Shown here: one piece after another, positions 33,917 through 43,435 of the stretch
Layout: each line of letters opens with the position of its first letter
Numbering within the stretch: the stretch's first letter is position 1
From: Candidatus Rhodoferax odensensis
Lineage (GTDB): Bacteria; Pseudomonadota; Gammaproteobacteria; Burkholderiales; Burkholderiaceae_C
Reading direction: 5' to 3'
Assembly: GCA_016718405.1 (NCBI GenBank)
Contig: JADKDJ010000004.1
Span: 355,682-419,681, forward strand
DNA length: 64,000 bases
Notes under the pieces: model-generated
Seen by the model: the letters and a program-made list of their open reading frames with translations, nothing else
Told to the model about the DNA's origin: nothing
The model's database searches: none
Program-made: the position numbers and the translations under genes

Positions 33917-36136
33917 TCATCGTTTCGAAAAGACCTGGTCCAGTTGCAGCACGGCAGCATCGAGCACCGGATCTTCGGCGCGCATCACCTTGCCCATGAA
34001 CTCAAGGTCCAGGGGAATGCGCAGGTCTGGGTTGATGCCACTGCCTTGCGCGTAGCTCTGCCCACTCGGACTGATCTCGGCCACCACCGGCACCCGAACC
34101 ACGATGCCGTCAGGCAGGCTTACCCGCATCGTGTGACCGATGCCGCCACCCGCGCTGGGCTCGGCCGCCATGACTTGCGCGCGTTGCGTACGCTGCAGCC
34201 AGGCGCTGAACAGCTGGCAGGCTCCACCACAATCGCGGCCGGTCAGCAAGATTAACTGGCCAGGGTAGTACGCGTCGCCGCTGGCATGCAAGGGCAACAG
34301 CGGTGGCAGACCGAAACCGCCGCGCGCGCGCCAAACCCGCGTGGCACTGTCAAAGTGGCGCTGTGTGTCGCCCTGCAGGCGCAGCGGTTTGTCATAGGAA
34401 AAGAAGGAGGCCACGAAATGCGCGACCAGTTGGGTCGACTCCCCATGGTTGCCGCGCAGATCCAGGATCAAACCCGGCAGGCCGGCGCGGTTTGCGCTAG
34501 CCAAACTGCGTTCCCACAGCTCCAGGTTGGTGTCGGCTTGCGCGAACGAACTGACGACCATGTAGCCATAGTTCTTGCCACTGACGCTGCGCAGTTGAAA
34601 TGCGCTCGCCGTGTCGGCAGCGGTTGTTGGTGGCGCCGCCGCCGTGTCGCTGCCAGGCCGGCGCAGCTGCAGGGTCTGCTCGGCCCCATCCTGGCTGACC
34701 TTGATGCTGAGGCTGGCCTCAGTGCTGGAACTCAGCGTTAGTGCGCTCAGCGCGCAGGATGAATCGGTGGTGCACGCCAAGCGTGTGGCACTGCGCTCCA
34801 GGTGTCGCCGCAACGGCTCGCCCGCAATGTCGAGGATCTCGGCGCCGGGTCGCAGCCCGGCTTGCGCCGCTGCTGATCCCGGTGCGACGTCACTGACCAT
34901 GCCGCGCCCGTTGTCGAGCAACCAGACCCGTGGCAGCGGGACGGTTGCCCCGCCGCGCTGTTGCGTCTGGCTCGTCAGCCCCAGATCCGGCAGACCGGAG
35001 CCGGGATAGAGACGAACGCCGTCGGGCAGGGTGACCTGAAACTGCCCGTCGCGCAAGCGCTGGCCGATGTCCGCGAAGACTTGCGCATAGGCTGGGAGAT
35101 CACGCTTCTGAGCTGCTGCTGCCGCGCGATCAAGCAGCTCGGCCTGAAACTGCGGCCACGGCAACGTTCGCGCCGTGGCGTGTGGGTAGCGTTCGCTCAT
35201 CAGGCTGATGAAGGCTCGAAACGCATCAACGTAGCCCAGGCGTGACAAATCAAGGTCTGCCGCCGGCAAGACCGCGTGCAAGGACACCATGACTTCGCGG
35301 CTTCGATCGAAACTGAAGCCGCTCCTGTCCAGCCGGACCACGGTGTAGCCGCGCGACAGGCTTGTCAGCGGGTCATCGCGGGTGAAGAGTTTCCCGTCGG
35401 GACCGAAGCCTGACGGGAAAAGTACGCCGTCGCCACTGGCCCAAACCAGCAGCTGGCCACCGGTGGGCTCCAGGCTGTCCTGCGCTTGGCGTGGCCACTC
35501 CAACTTGACCGAGCTGGCGTGCAGCATCGCATGTTGTTCGATGGCGTCAAGCGTACGCCGGTCACTGCGCCAGGGCAAGTTTGCATGCGCTGACAGCGCG
35601 AAGAGCTTGACCCCGCGTCCCGACAGACGAACTTGGCCGGTGCTGAAGTCGAACAGGGTGCCAGCCGGTTCAGTGGCAAGGTTGATTGCGACCACTGGGC
35701 TGTCGCTGACCGGGCTGGCCAACCACTGGGCCGCCGCGGGGGTTACGAAAGCGCTTTGCCGTTGCACCAAGTAGGGGCCCTGGTCGCGTAGGCTCAACAC
35801 CGCTTCGCCGCGGCGGGCGCTCGCGCTCAAGCTGTCGTCCAGGGTTGCCATCAGGCGCTGGGTACCCGCTTCGTCGCGTCTGACGGCGGTGGCGTTGCTC
35901 GGCGGCGAAGCGTTGGTGGTGCTCGGTTTGAGCCATTGCCGCGCCGCTGCCACGCCTTCCTTGCCGGTTGAGATGACTTCCTTGCCGGTCGAGATGGCGT
36001 TTTCGGCGCTGCCAAGGGCTTCCTTGGCCTTGCTTAGTTGTCCCATGTCAATGGCGGGTGCTGGCAGGCAAGCGGCCGCCAAGAGCAGACCCGCGCACCA
36101 GTGCAGCGCAAGTTGAGGCAGAGAAGTGTGTGGCAT
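33917..36136 (-). CDS. S41 peptidase-like protein with PDZ domain, active site questionable
   Basis: 739 residues from ATG 36136 (MPHTSLPQLAL), with a signal peptide (LALHWCAGLLLAAACLPAPA). The middle region has a PDZ domain (VAPGSAAAQAGLRPGAEIL). The C-terminal third resembles the S41/tail-specific protease domain (LPGLILDLRGNHGESTQLV, then LILLTGRDCGGACQLFSAW, PSAGGGIGH). Where S41 enzymes carry the nucleophile serine after the LTxR segment, this protein reads CGGAC, so it may not be an active protease. It starts 13 bp after the tssG stop and may belong to the T6SS transcript. Confidence 0.75.
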   Translation of the reverse strand: MPHTSLPQLALHWCAGLLLAAACLPAPAIDMGQLSKAKEALGSAENAISTGKEVISTGKEGVAAARQWLKPSTTNASPPSNATAVRRDEAGTQRLMATLDDSLSASARRGEAVLSLRDQGPYLVQRQSAFVTPAAAQWLASPVSDSPVVAINLATEPAGTLFDFSTGQVRLSGRGVKLFALSAHANLPWRSDRRTLDAIEQHAMLHASSVKLEWPRQAQDSLEPTGGQLLVWASGDGVLFPSGFGPDGKLFTRDDPLTSLSRGYTVVRLDRSGFSFDRSREVMVSLHAVLPAADLDLSRLGYVDAFRAFISLMSERYPHATARTLPWPQFQAELLDRAAAAAQKRDLPAYAQVFADIGQRLRDGQFQVTLPDGVRLYPGSGLPDLGLTSQTQQRGGATVPLPRVWLLDNGRGMVSDVAPGSAAAQAGLRPGAEILDIAGEPLRRHLERSATRLACTTDSSCALSALTLSSSTEASLSIKVSQDGAEQTLQLRRPGSDTAAAPPTTAADTASAFQLRSVSGKNYGYMVVSSFAQADTNLELWERSLASANRAGLPGLILDLRGNHGESTQLVAHFVASFFSYDKPLRLQGDTQRHFDSATRVWRARGGFGLPPLLPLHASGDAYYPGQLILLTGRDCGGACQLFSAWLQRTQRAQVMAAEPSAGGGIGHTMRVSLPDGIVVRVPVVAEISPSGQSYAQGSGINPDLRIPLDLEFMGKVMRAEDPVLDAAVLQLDQVFSKR

Positions 36137-36149
36137 GGTTTGCAGTGGG

Positions 36150-37253
36150 TTAGGAAGGCGCGCTTGTGCCGCGAATGGCGTGGCGACGCTGTTGCAACCA
36201 TAGCTCGGCATCAATGCACAGATCACCGGGGTCCTGTTCGGGAGGCGCCTCTGATATCCAGGTGGTCCAGCCCAGGCGAGTGTCTGCGCCGAGTTGCGCT
36301 GGTGGCACAGCCTGCTTGCTCAGGATCAGGGTGTAATCCCAGGCGAACTCAATGCCCAGATAGTTGCGCACCCAGTCCACCAGCGCCGCAAAGTGACTGG
36401 CCTGAGGTAAGAACAGCTCATATTGCGCGCGACTGAGCGGTCCAATCAACAGGCGGAATTTGCTTTGAACATCGGGAATGCGTTCGCCGACCAGCGCGTC
36501 GACCCCCAGTTGCGAATTACATGCGCTTGTGGCCAGGCGAGTCTGTTGGGCGGGCTCAAGGTTCAGGTAGTGAAGGCAGTACTCCTGTAGCTCGACCGGC
36601 ACCTGAAAGTAGCTGGCAATGGCCGCCCGCAGACCCTCTGGGTTGCGGCTCGACCGCGTCAAGTGCCCCGCCAAGTGCAGCTTGGCATGATCAGGCACCG
36701 CGTCGCGAGCTCGCATGCTCGGCTGGCCAATGCCCACCAATGCGCCCAAGTGGCGGCCAAACGCGTCTTCGCCTGGCCGGTCCAGCGACGCGGTAGGCTG
36801 TGCGTCCGACCAGGCACGGAAGAACAGCAGCAGCAGGCGATGATGAAAGATGTCGGAGAACCTGGCCAGCGTGGGGTCATCGTATTGGCGCAGGCGGTCG
36901 CGTACGTATTCGGTGATGTGGGTGGGCATCGGACCGTTTGGTCCGTACAGACCAAAGTTCCAGACCATCAGGCGTTCTGGTTGTCCCGCCGTTGCTGGCA
37001 GCATTTCCGCAATGGTGCTCGGGGCGAAGGCCATCGAAGGGTCTTGTCCGAGGCGAATGGGCTCGGCCTGTGGTCGCGACGCCCTGCCCAGACGCGGCAA
37101 GGTGGGGTGTTGCGCCTGCAGCACCCGTAGCGCAAAGAACAGATCGAAGTCATCGGGCTTGCTGCGCAGGCTTTGCGCAAACCCTTGCAGATTGAGAGCG
37201 CCACCGGCCGCGACGTCGCCCATGGCCGTGACAGTGTGCTTGACGGGCTTCAT
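36150..37253 (-). CDS. tssG: T6SS baseplate protein TssG
   Basis: 367 residues. It has the TssG/ImpH/VasB pattern: HPTLPRLGRASRPQAEPIRL near the start, NFGLYGPNGPMPTHITEYV, IGQPSMRARDAVPD and DYTLILSKQAVPPAQLG. TssG forms the baseplate wedge with TssE, TssF and TssK. The start at 37253 (MKPVKHTVT) overlaps the tssF stop by four bases (ATGA), so translation is coupled. The longer upstream frame lies within tssF and is discarded. Confidence 0.93.
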   Translation of the reverse strand: MKPVKHTVTAMGDVAAGGALNLQGFAQSLRSKPDDFDLFFALRVLQAQHPTLPRLGRASRPQAEPIRLGQDPSMAFAPSTIAEMLPATAGQPERLMVWNFGLYGPNGPMPTHITEYVRDRLRQYDDPTLARFSDIFHHRLLLLFFRAWSDAQPTASLDRPGEDAFGRHLGALVGIGQPSMRARDAVPDHAKLHLAGHLTRSSRNPEGLRAAIASYFQVPVELQEYCLHYLNLEPAQQTRLATSACNSQLGVDALVGERIPDVQSKFRLLIGPLSRAQYELFLPQASHFAALVDWVRNYLGIEFAWDYTLILSKQAVPPAQLGADTRLGWTTWISEAPPEQDPGDLCIDAELWLQQRRHAIRGTSAPS

Positions 37254-39124
37254 GTGTTGGGGCGGTCTCCGGGGCGCACCCGCCACTGCGCCAAGTCGCC
37301 GCGTTGACGCGACGCCAGGGCCAGCTCGGTGAAGCTGTTGACACCCACGTGGCGCGAGAAAAAGCGCTCCAGCACCGCCATCAGCGGCCACGGGCTGATG
37401 CCCGCGAAGGATGACTCATCCACCGTCACCCGCACGCCGACACCACGTCCATAGACCAGTTGCGCGTGCTGACTCAGCCGCCGCACGATGGGTTCGATAC
37501 CAATTTCCTTGATGCCCGTGATCTGGCCGGCCAGGCTGTGATCGCCCAAGTCAAGGTAGAGGTTGAGTAGCTCGCGCAGGGTCGCCGCGCCTTCTTCGGT
37601 CGACAGGTCGGTCATGGCCAGGTAGTTCAGCGACAGATGCGAAATCAGGCGCCACGTGACTTCACCATCAGCGACGCTGGCCACCGGTCGGCTGGGGCCC
37701 GCTACCACGCTGATCTTTTTGATGGGTGCGGACTCCTGCGCGCTAAAGTCCCCTTCTGCATTGTTGACCGCCATCAGCAGAGGAAGATCACGATTGGTAC
37801 ACAGCGTGCGAACCGAAAGCTGTTTCAGATCACTCGAAAACGGAGCGTTGCGCTGGTCCACCAAGGACAAAAACACCTCACTGCCGAGGTACTGCGTGCG
37901 CGGGCCAAAGCGAATGGCGTGGTCGGAGAACAGTCGCGGCTCGCGGCGCACTGCAAAGTAGGCCTGATCCTGCGGCCGGATGCCGTGCACCGCCGAATAC
38001 AGGGGCACGAACTCGCGATCATCGATTCGACCTTCGTGGTGCCCGGTCACTGACGTGACGCCATAGACCTCGAAGTCGCGCGGCCGAGTGCGTTCTGGAA
38101 CGATGTGGTACTCATGCACGTTCGAGGAAACATGGATGCGATCGGCGGCGCGTTCAAACAGATTCACCGCAGGAATGCAGTGCAGCAAGAACTTCCTCGC
38201 ATCCACCATGGACTCGAGCTGCGCTGCGGGTTTTCTGAGCAGCAACGTTGCCGCCACCGTCTTGCGGTTGACCCGGCGCAGCGTCGCGCCCAATCCACGG
38301 ATCGACAGGAAGCGGAACCTGCTCGGAAAGGCAAAATACTCGTGCAGCAGGCGGTGCCCCTGAAAGGCCTTGTGTGAGTACGGCAGCAAGGCCTGGGCCT
38401 TTTCATAGCCCTCGGGTTGCACCGACGCCGGCGGCAAAAACCCCCAGACTTTGTTCGGGTCATCGATGTCGTGAATGACCACGCCGCACACGCCGGTGTG
38501 AATCAACTCCTGCAGACGCGAGGCAATTGAGTCGCTTGCGTTGATGTACAGCGACAGCTGATCGAGACCGAGCTGGTTGAAGTCGATTGCACCCACGGTG
38601 CCGAGTTCAAGGCGCAGGTGTCCCAGTGGTTCGGCGGTCAGCGCCAACTGCGACAGTGGCAGATCGATCGGGGGGCCACCGAGTTGGGCCCTTGTGAGCT
38701 CCATTGGCCATAGGGTCAAGTCGCCACCGGTTCGAAACTCGCACGGGGTCTGCTCGTCTGCCACCTTGCGCGCCCGCAGCGAGCTACCCGATGGCAGGGT
38801 GTAGCCCTCTTCGAGATTTCCCTCGGTGGCGCTGGGCTCTACCTGCACCACCACCATGGCCGGTGTCGGCGCCAGGTAGTGCGGGCAGACCATTTCCAGT
38901 ATTCGTTGCGAAAAGCGCGGAAACTCGGCATCCATCTTGACCTGAATGCGGGCGGTCAAAAAGCAGAAACCCTCCAGCAGGCGCTCAACGTAGGGGTCGG
39001 CCACCTCCGTCTCGCGCAAGGCCAGCCGTGACGCCACCTTGGGAAAGGCGGCCGCAAACTCCGCGCCGAGCTCGCGCAGATAGATCAGCTCGCGGTTGTA
39101 GTATTCGATCAGCCGAGGGTTCAT
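37250..39124 (-). CDS. tssF: T6SS baseplate protein TssF
   Basis: 624 residues, usual for TssF/ImpG/VasA. The N-terminus is highly characteristic (MNPRLIEYYNRELIYLRELG, AAAFPKVASRL, PYVERLLEGFCFLTARIQ, RILEMVCPHYLAPTPAM). The C-terminal end has YGRGVGVRVTVDES and FFSRHVGVNSFTEL. It is the major baseplate wedge component. It lies 15 bp after tssE and overlaps tssG. Confidence 0.96.
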   Translation of the reverse strand: MNPRLIEYYNRELIYLRELGAEFAAAFPKVASRLALRETEVADPYVERLLEGFCFLTARIQVKMDAEFPRFSQRILEMVCPHYLAPTPAMVVVQVEPSATEGNLEEGYTLPSGSSLRARKVADEQTPCEFRTGGDLTLWPMELTRAQLGGPPIDLPLSQLALTAEPLGHLRLELGTVGAIDFNQLGLDQLSLYINASDSIASRLQELIHTGVCGVVIHDIDDPNKVWGFLPPASVQPEGYEKAQALLPYSHKAFQGHRLLHEYFAFPSRFRFLSIRGLGATLRRVNRKTVAATLLLRKPAAQLESMVDARKFLLHCIPAVNLFERAADRIHVSSNVHEYHIVPERTRPRDFEVYGVTSVTGHHEGRIDDREFVPLYSAVHGIRPQDQAYFAVRREPRLFSDHAIRFGPRTQYLGSEVFLSLVDQRNAPFSSDLKQLSVRTLCTNRDLPLLMAVNNAEGDFSAQESAPIKKISVVAGPSRPVASVADGEVTWRLISHLSLNYLAMTDLSTEEGAATLRELLNLYLDLGDHSLAGQITGIKEIGIEPIVRRLSQHAQLVYGRGVGVRVTVDESSFAGISPWPLMAVLERFFSRHVGVNSFTELALASRQRGDLAQWRVRPGDRPNT

Positions 39125-39139
39125 GCTGGCGTGCCGGTT

Positions 39140-39664
39140 TTAGTTTCGCAAGTCATTGAGCAGCACCTGGCCGGTCTCCAAATCCAGGCTGGTCTTGAGC
39201 AGCAGTTCCAGGGGATAGGGCATCGACCAGAACTGGCAGCGAATCTCGAACTGCAGGGTGTTGTGGTGGTTCAGCGTGGCCGCGGACGGTAGCAGCGAAA
39301 CCACCAGCGTGTCGGCCAGGATGCGGGGCTCGAAGCCAAGAATGCACCGGCTGATGCTCGATTCGATGTCCTTCCAATCCAGTTCCGACAACAGCTGCCC
39401 GGCCAGAGGAGGCATGCCGTAGTTGATCACCGATCGCTCGGCGTCGGCCATGCCATCAAAGTCAAAGTGCGGGCTGGCGTTGCTGGCGTTGAGCAGCCAG
39501 CCCAGATCACGCAGCAAGGCGGCGCGCAGGCGCGACTCGTTGATGTACACCTCATCGGCCCGCTCGGTGCGCTGATGCGGTTCGTGGTTGGTCAGCCGGT
39601 CCAGTAAAGCGGGCTGCAGCCGGTCTTTGTCGGTGCCAGAGCCAACCAGGCGTTTCAGAATCAT
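39140..39664 (-). CDS. tssE: T6SS baseplate protein TssE (gp25-like)
   Basis: 174 residues. It contains the gp25-like lysozyme-fold core: LRAALLRDLGWLLNASNAS, SVINYGMPPLAGQLLSE, LGFEPRILADTLVVS. TssE links the baseplate to sheath assembly. The start overlaps the tagJ stop by four bases. Confidence 0.92.
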   Translation of the reverse strand: MILKRLVGSGTDKDRLQPALLDRLTNHEPHQRTERADEVYINESRLRAALLRDLGWLLNASNASPHFDFDGMADAERSVINYGMPPLAGQLLSELDWKDIESSISRCILGFEPRILADTLVVSLLPSAATLNHHNTLQFEIRCQFWSMPYPLELLLKTSLDLETGQVLLNDLRN

Positions 39665-40455
39665 CCCGGGCGACCGTCCAGATTCACGCGCCGGATATCG
39701 AGCAGCGCATAGTCGCTGCGGTCGGTGACCCAGGTGCGTTGGCCGCTGCCCGCTACATGGTCAGCGCCAATGTCGAGCCACTCCGTGCGCCGTGCCAGGC
39801 GCAGCTGGTCGTCGTCGCCGCCGTGCAGCGGGTACCGCGTCGGAATGAATCCCATCAGCTTTCCGCCGCTGAGCAAAGTGGCTTCGCAAGGTCGCCAAAC
39901 CAGGTCGCGCAGGTCCCGCGGTTTCTCGAATGCAAGCTGCGAGAGATCCGAGAATGGCAGCCAGAGGTATTGCCCGTTGGCAAAAAACTCGCACACTGGT
40001 CCCAAGCGTGAATCCGCATCGGCGAGCCACTCGAAGGGTTCGTCGTTGATCTGACCGCCGTGGGTCGGTGCGAGCTCGAACGCCTGCGCGCGCAGCGCGG
40101 TGGCCTCCTGCCTGTCGCCGTGCGCCGCCAGGGACAGGGCCTTGATCAGGCTGTCCATCCAGGCGGGTTGTTCGCCCAGCATCGCGGGCTGCTTGGTGCC
40201 GGCAAACACTGCGGCGCGCAGGCTCTCGCCGCGGATCGCATCCCGGTATGCCCGTGCCATCGGAATGGCCGTGAGCTCAAGCTCGTCACAGGCTTGCAAT
40301 TGCTCCTGCGCCTTGGTCCACTGACCGAGCACGCAGAGCAGTTGAAAATAGAAGGCGCGAAACTTGGCCGCGTGGGGCTCGGCTTGCACCGCGCTCTCAA
40401 GCTCGCCGAGTTGCTCGTCGAGCGGGCGGTCGAGGGAGAAGGTTGTAGTGTTCAA
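39661..40455 (-). CDS. tagJ: T6SS accessory protein TagJ (ImpE family)
   Basis: About 264 residues if translation begins at TTG 40455 (NTTTFSLDRPLDEQLGELES). An ATG at 40542 in the same frame would add a 29-residue extension with no family match. Motifs typical of ImpE/TagJ are FYFQLLCVLGQWTKAQEQL, GEQPAWMDSLIKAL, EFFANGQYLWLPFSDLSQL and FIPTRYPLHGGDDD. TagJ binds the sheath protein TssB in other systems and tunes sheath recycling. The start codon choice is uncertain. Confidence 0.85.
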   Translation of the reverse strand: MNTTTFSLDRPLDEQLGELESAVQAEPHAAKFRAFYFQLLCVLGQWTKAQEQLQACDELELTAIPMARAYRDAIRGESLRAAVFAGTKQPAMLGEQPAWMDSLIKALSLAAHGDRQEATALRAQAFELAPTHGGQINDEPFEWLADADSRLGPVCEFFANGQYLWLPFSDLSQLAFEKPRDLRDLVWRPCEATLLSGGKLMGFIPTRYPLHGGDDDQLRLARRTEWLDIGADHVAGSGQRTWVTDRSDYALLDIRRVNLDGRPG

Positions 40456-40568
40456 AATGCTTCTTTCTATGAGTGGCGCCCCGGCCCCGATTGCGCGAAC
40501 CCGAGCGCTCAACGCCGTGGCGCCGATTCCCGGCCGGATCAAGGCCAGTCAAGCCACTGCCTGACCGG

Positions 40569-40985
40569 TCACGGCGCGGGGAAAACGCGGGACTTGCAGC
40601 GCGGGCAATACAGGAACAGCTCCCGGCCATCACTAAGCATGAGCGAACCCGCGCGAAGCTGCTGTATGCCCCAGACGCCTTGCAGACCATTGGCGAAGAT
40701 CACCGTACCGCTGGCGTAGCAAGGAGACCAATCGAGGGCATGGAGGTAGTCGTGTTCACTGACAGATTGCGCCAGGCGAAAGTACTCGCGCACATCGCGA
40801 TGGCTGAGGCGAAACTTCCCACAATGTGGCTTGGGGTCCTCGGCAGCAGGCGCCACCGCGCCATTCTGCGCAATCGCGACACGGCGCACGGCTGGCAAGC
40901 GAAGGGGCGACACATCAACCTGCTGATCCCCAACGAGCGGGGCGGGGGTCGCAGGAACGCGTGTGTGGCCAACCACTGCCACTGC
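40569..40985 (-). CDS. 3' fragment of an unrecognised gene beside a poly-G tract
   Basis: About 138 codons remain open up to the poly-G tract, ending in KFRLSHRDVREYFRLAQSV, YASGTVIFANGLQGVWGIQQ and GRELFLYCPRCKSRV. The final CPRC could be half of a zinc ribbon. In many T6SS operons this position between tssC and tagJ holds hcp, but this sequence is not Hcp. Its true start lies in or beyond the unreadable tract. The continuous frame that joins it to tssC is an artefact of the G/C run. Confidence 0.45.
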   Translation of the reverse strand, partial: AVAVVGHTRVPATPAPLVGDQQVDVSPLRLPAVRRVAIAQNGAVAPAAEDPKPHCGKFRLSHRDVREYFRLAQSVSEHDYLHALDWSPCYASGTVIFANGLQGVWGIQQLRAGSLMLSDGRELFLYCPRCKSRVFPAP

Positions 40986-40998
40986 CGGGGGTCGGAAA

Positions 40999-41142
40999 CG
41001 GGGGGGGGGGGGGCGGCGGGCGGGGGGGGGGGGGGCGGGGGGGGGCGGGTTGCGGGGGGGGGGAAGAAAAGTCCGCGGGGGGGCCCCGGGGGGGGGGGGG
41101 GGGCCCGGGGGGGGCCCCCCCGCCCGCCCCCCCCCCGGGGGG
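40999..41142. repeat. Extreme poly-G/poly-C tract, probable assembly or sequencing artefact
   Basis: About 144 bases consist almost only of G runs up to 16 long with a few C, A and T, then G/C blocks at the right end. Nothing else in the window is like this. It replaces the last codons of tssC and the 5' end of the neighbouring fragment. Real sequence of this type would be unusual in a coding operon, so a mis-called repeat, gap or hairpin-induced artefact is most likely. Confidence 0.75.
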
Positions 41143-42611
41143 GCCTTCGACACCAGGCGCAGTGAAACCGTCAAACCTTCCAACTGGTAGTGCGGACGCA
41201 GGAAGAACTTCGAGGTGTAGTAGCCGGGGTTGCCTTCGACCTCTTCCACCTGCACTTCCGCCGCGGCCAGTGGCTTGCGTGCCTTGGTCTCTTGCGAAGA
41301 GTTGGTCGGATCACCGTCCACGTAGGTCAGGATCCAGTCATTGAGCCAGCGCTCCATGTCCGAGCGTTCGCGGAACGAGCCAATCTTGTCGCGCACGATG
41401 CACTTGAGGTAGTGCGCAAAACGGCAGCAGGCAAACATGTAGGGCAGGCGCGCCGACAGGTTGGCGTTGGCAGTGGCGTCGGGGTCGTAGTACTCGGCCG
41501 CCTTGTGCAGCGACTGCGCGCCGATGAAGGCCGCCACATCGGTGTTCTTGCGGTGCACCAGCGGCATGAAGCCATTCTTGGCCAACTCGGCCTCGCGACG
41601 GTCACTGATGGCGATCTCGGTCGGGCACTTCATGTCGACGCCGCCATCGTCGGTGGGGAAAGTATGCGCCGGAAGATTCTCCACGGCGCCACCGGATTCG
41701 ACGCCGCGAATGGACGTGCACCAACCGTAGTACTTGAACGAACGGTTGATGTTCACCGCCATTGCATATGCCGAGTTGGACCAGCAGTACTTGCTGTGTT
41801 CACCGCCGGAGGTCTCCTCCTCGAAGTCAAACTCGTCGACCGGGCTGGTCTTGACGCCATAGGGCAAACGTGCCAGAAAGCGCGGCATCGCCAAGCCGAC
41901 ATACTTGGAGTCGTCGGAGTCGCGCATGCTGCGCCAAGGTGCGTACTCGGTGTTGGTGAAGATTTTGGTCAGGTCGCGTGGGTTCGCCAGCTCCTGCCAG
42001 GAGTCCATTTGCATGATGGCCGGCGATGCCCCTGAGATGAACGGGCAGTGCGCGGCAGCCGACACCTTGGCGATTTCGCCGAGCAGTTCAACATCGGGCG
42101 GGCTGTGGTCGAAATGGTAGTCGCCCACCAGGCAGCCAAACGGCTCGCCGCCGAACTGACCGTATTCCTCCTCGTAGACCTTCTTGAAGATCGGGCTCTG
42201 GTCCCAGCCAATCCCCTTGTAACAACGAAGATTGCGGTGCAACTCCTTCTTGGATACGTTCATCACCCGAATCTTGAGCATCTCGTCAACCTCGGTGTTG
42301 GAGACCAGGTGATCGAGGCCGCGCCAGGCGCCTTCGAGTTTCTGGAACTCGTCATGGTGCAGGACCTGGTTGACTTGCTCGGAGAGCTTCTTGTCGATCT
42401 GCGCGATGATCGCCTGCACTGTCTGGTACGCGTCGCCGGAAATGGTGGCGCTGGAGCTCAGGGCTTGTTCGGCCAAGGTTTGTACCGCGGCCTCGACCGC
42501 CTCGCGTGCCTGATCAGTCTTTGGTTTGAATTCCTTCTGCAGCAAGCTGGAGAACTCACTGCCTTCCAGTGCTCGCGCTGCCGGGTGCTGTTCGGTTTGC
42601 ATTGTTGTCAT
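41143..42611 (-). CDS. tssC: T6SS contractile sheath large subunit TssC, 3' end lost in poly-G tract
   Basis: 489 readable codons starting MTTMQTEQHPAARALEGSEF at 42611, preceded by GGAGAGACACC. TssC/VipB/ImpC motifs are complete: WRGLDHLVSNTEVDEMLKIR, LVGDYHFDHSPPDVELL, MPRFLARLPYG, PYMFACCRFAHYLKCIVRDK and GYYTSKFFLRPHYQLEGL. The last clear residues are SLRLVSK, normally followed by a handful of residues and a stop. The poly-G tract begins there, so only the final few residues are missing. TssC and TssB form the contractile sheath. Confidence 0.92.
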
Positions 42612-42627
42612 GGTGTCTCTCCAATCG

Positions 42628-43182
42628 TTAAATGGCGTCACTGGCTTCGCAAACCGGCGACTCCACCGGCGCCTTGGCCAAAGGGTTTGCGGCAAGTGAC
42701 TTGAGCAGCGTGGGGTCTTGCAGGAACTGGCGGATCAGTTCCTCGGCGCCTTGCTTGCCGTCCATGTAGGACAACAAGTTGTGCAGTTGTGTGCGTGCTT
42801 CCAGCAAATCGTTCAAAGCGCCAATCCGGCGTGCCACGGCGGCGGGCGAGAAGTCATCCATGCTCTCAAAGGTCAAATCGACGTTGAGGTAGCCTTCCCC
42901 CGTCAGCGTATTGGGGACGTTGAACGCAACGCGTGGCGCAATGGACTTCATGCGGGCGTCGAAGTTGTCGATATCGATGTCCAGAAACTTGCGCTCGCCG
43001 ATCTCTGGCAGTGGCTCCAGGGGCTTGCCCGACAGGTCGGCCATAACGCCCATCACGAAGGGGATTTGCACCTTCTTCTCTGAGCCGTAGAGTTCGACGT
43101 CGTACTCGATCTGAACTCGGGGCGCGCGGTTGCGCGCGATGAACTTCTGACTGCTTTTGCCAGTTTTGGAAATGGGCTTCAT
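42628..43182 (-). CDS. tssB: T6SS contractile sheath small subunit TssB
   Basis: 184 residues. TssB/VipA motifs: FIARNRAPRVQIEYDVELYG, KKVQIPFVMGVMADLSG, NVDLTFESMDDFSPAAVA and LLSYMDGKQGAEELI. It partners TssC in the sheath and starts the transcript that runs through tssC, tagJ, tssE, tssF and tssG. It lies 16 bp upstream of tssC. Confidence 0.95.
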   Translation of the reverse strand: MKPISKTGKSSQKFIARNRAPRVQIEYDVELYGSEKKVQIPFVMGVMADLSGKPLEPLPEIGERKFLDIDIDNFDARMKSIAPRVAFNVPNTLTGEGYLNVDLTFESMDDFSPAAVARRIGALNDLLEARTQLHNLLSYMDGKQGAEELIRQFLQDPTLLKSLAANPLAKAPVESPVCEASDAI

Positions 43183-43285
43183 TCTTTACCTCTTTCGTTG
43201 CGCATGGGTTGGGATGACTGGGTTTGACCTTGCGCTACCTCCCAAGGTAACGACTCGATCTGGACGGCTTAAACAAGGGTTGGTG

Positions 43286-43297
43286 TGCCAATTGGCA
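43286..43297. promoter_or_regulatory. 12-bp palindrome in the tssA-tssB gap
   Basis: TGCCAATTGGCA is a perfect palindrome about 105 bp upstream of tssB, in the 253-bp gap after tssA that must hold the promoter for the sheath/baseplate genes. It could be an operator. No consensus sigma-54 or sigma-70 element was confirmed around it. Confidence 0.35.
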
Positions 43298-43435
43298 TGC
43301 GACATCGCTACGCTGCCTGACGCTCGAATAGTCCTGTCGGGGCTGCTATGGTTGTTCTTGCGACAATTTTTTCAAGGCGCAATTCTGCATGATCCGGTAT
43401 CAAAAGTGAGTGGCTGTTACACGTTGTTTCTCCTC

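Noticed and set aside
40999..41142. A genuine G-quadruplex regulatory element
   Set aside because: It disrupts the end of an essential structural gene and has the look of an artefact.
40569..42695. A single 708-codon gene covering tssC and its downstream neighbour
   Set aside because: The frame passes through the poly-G tract as proline/glycine nonsense and joins two unrelated proteins.
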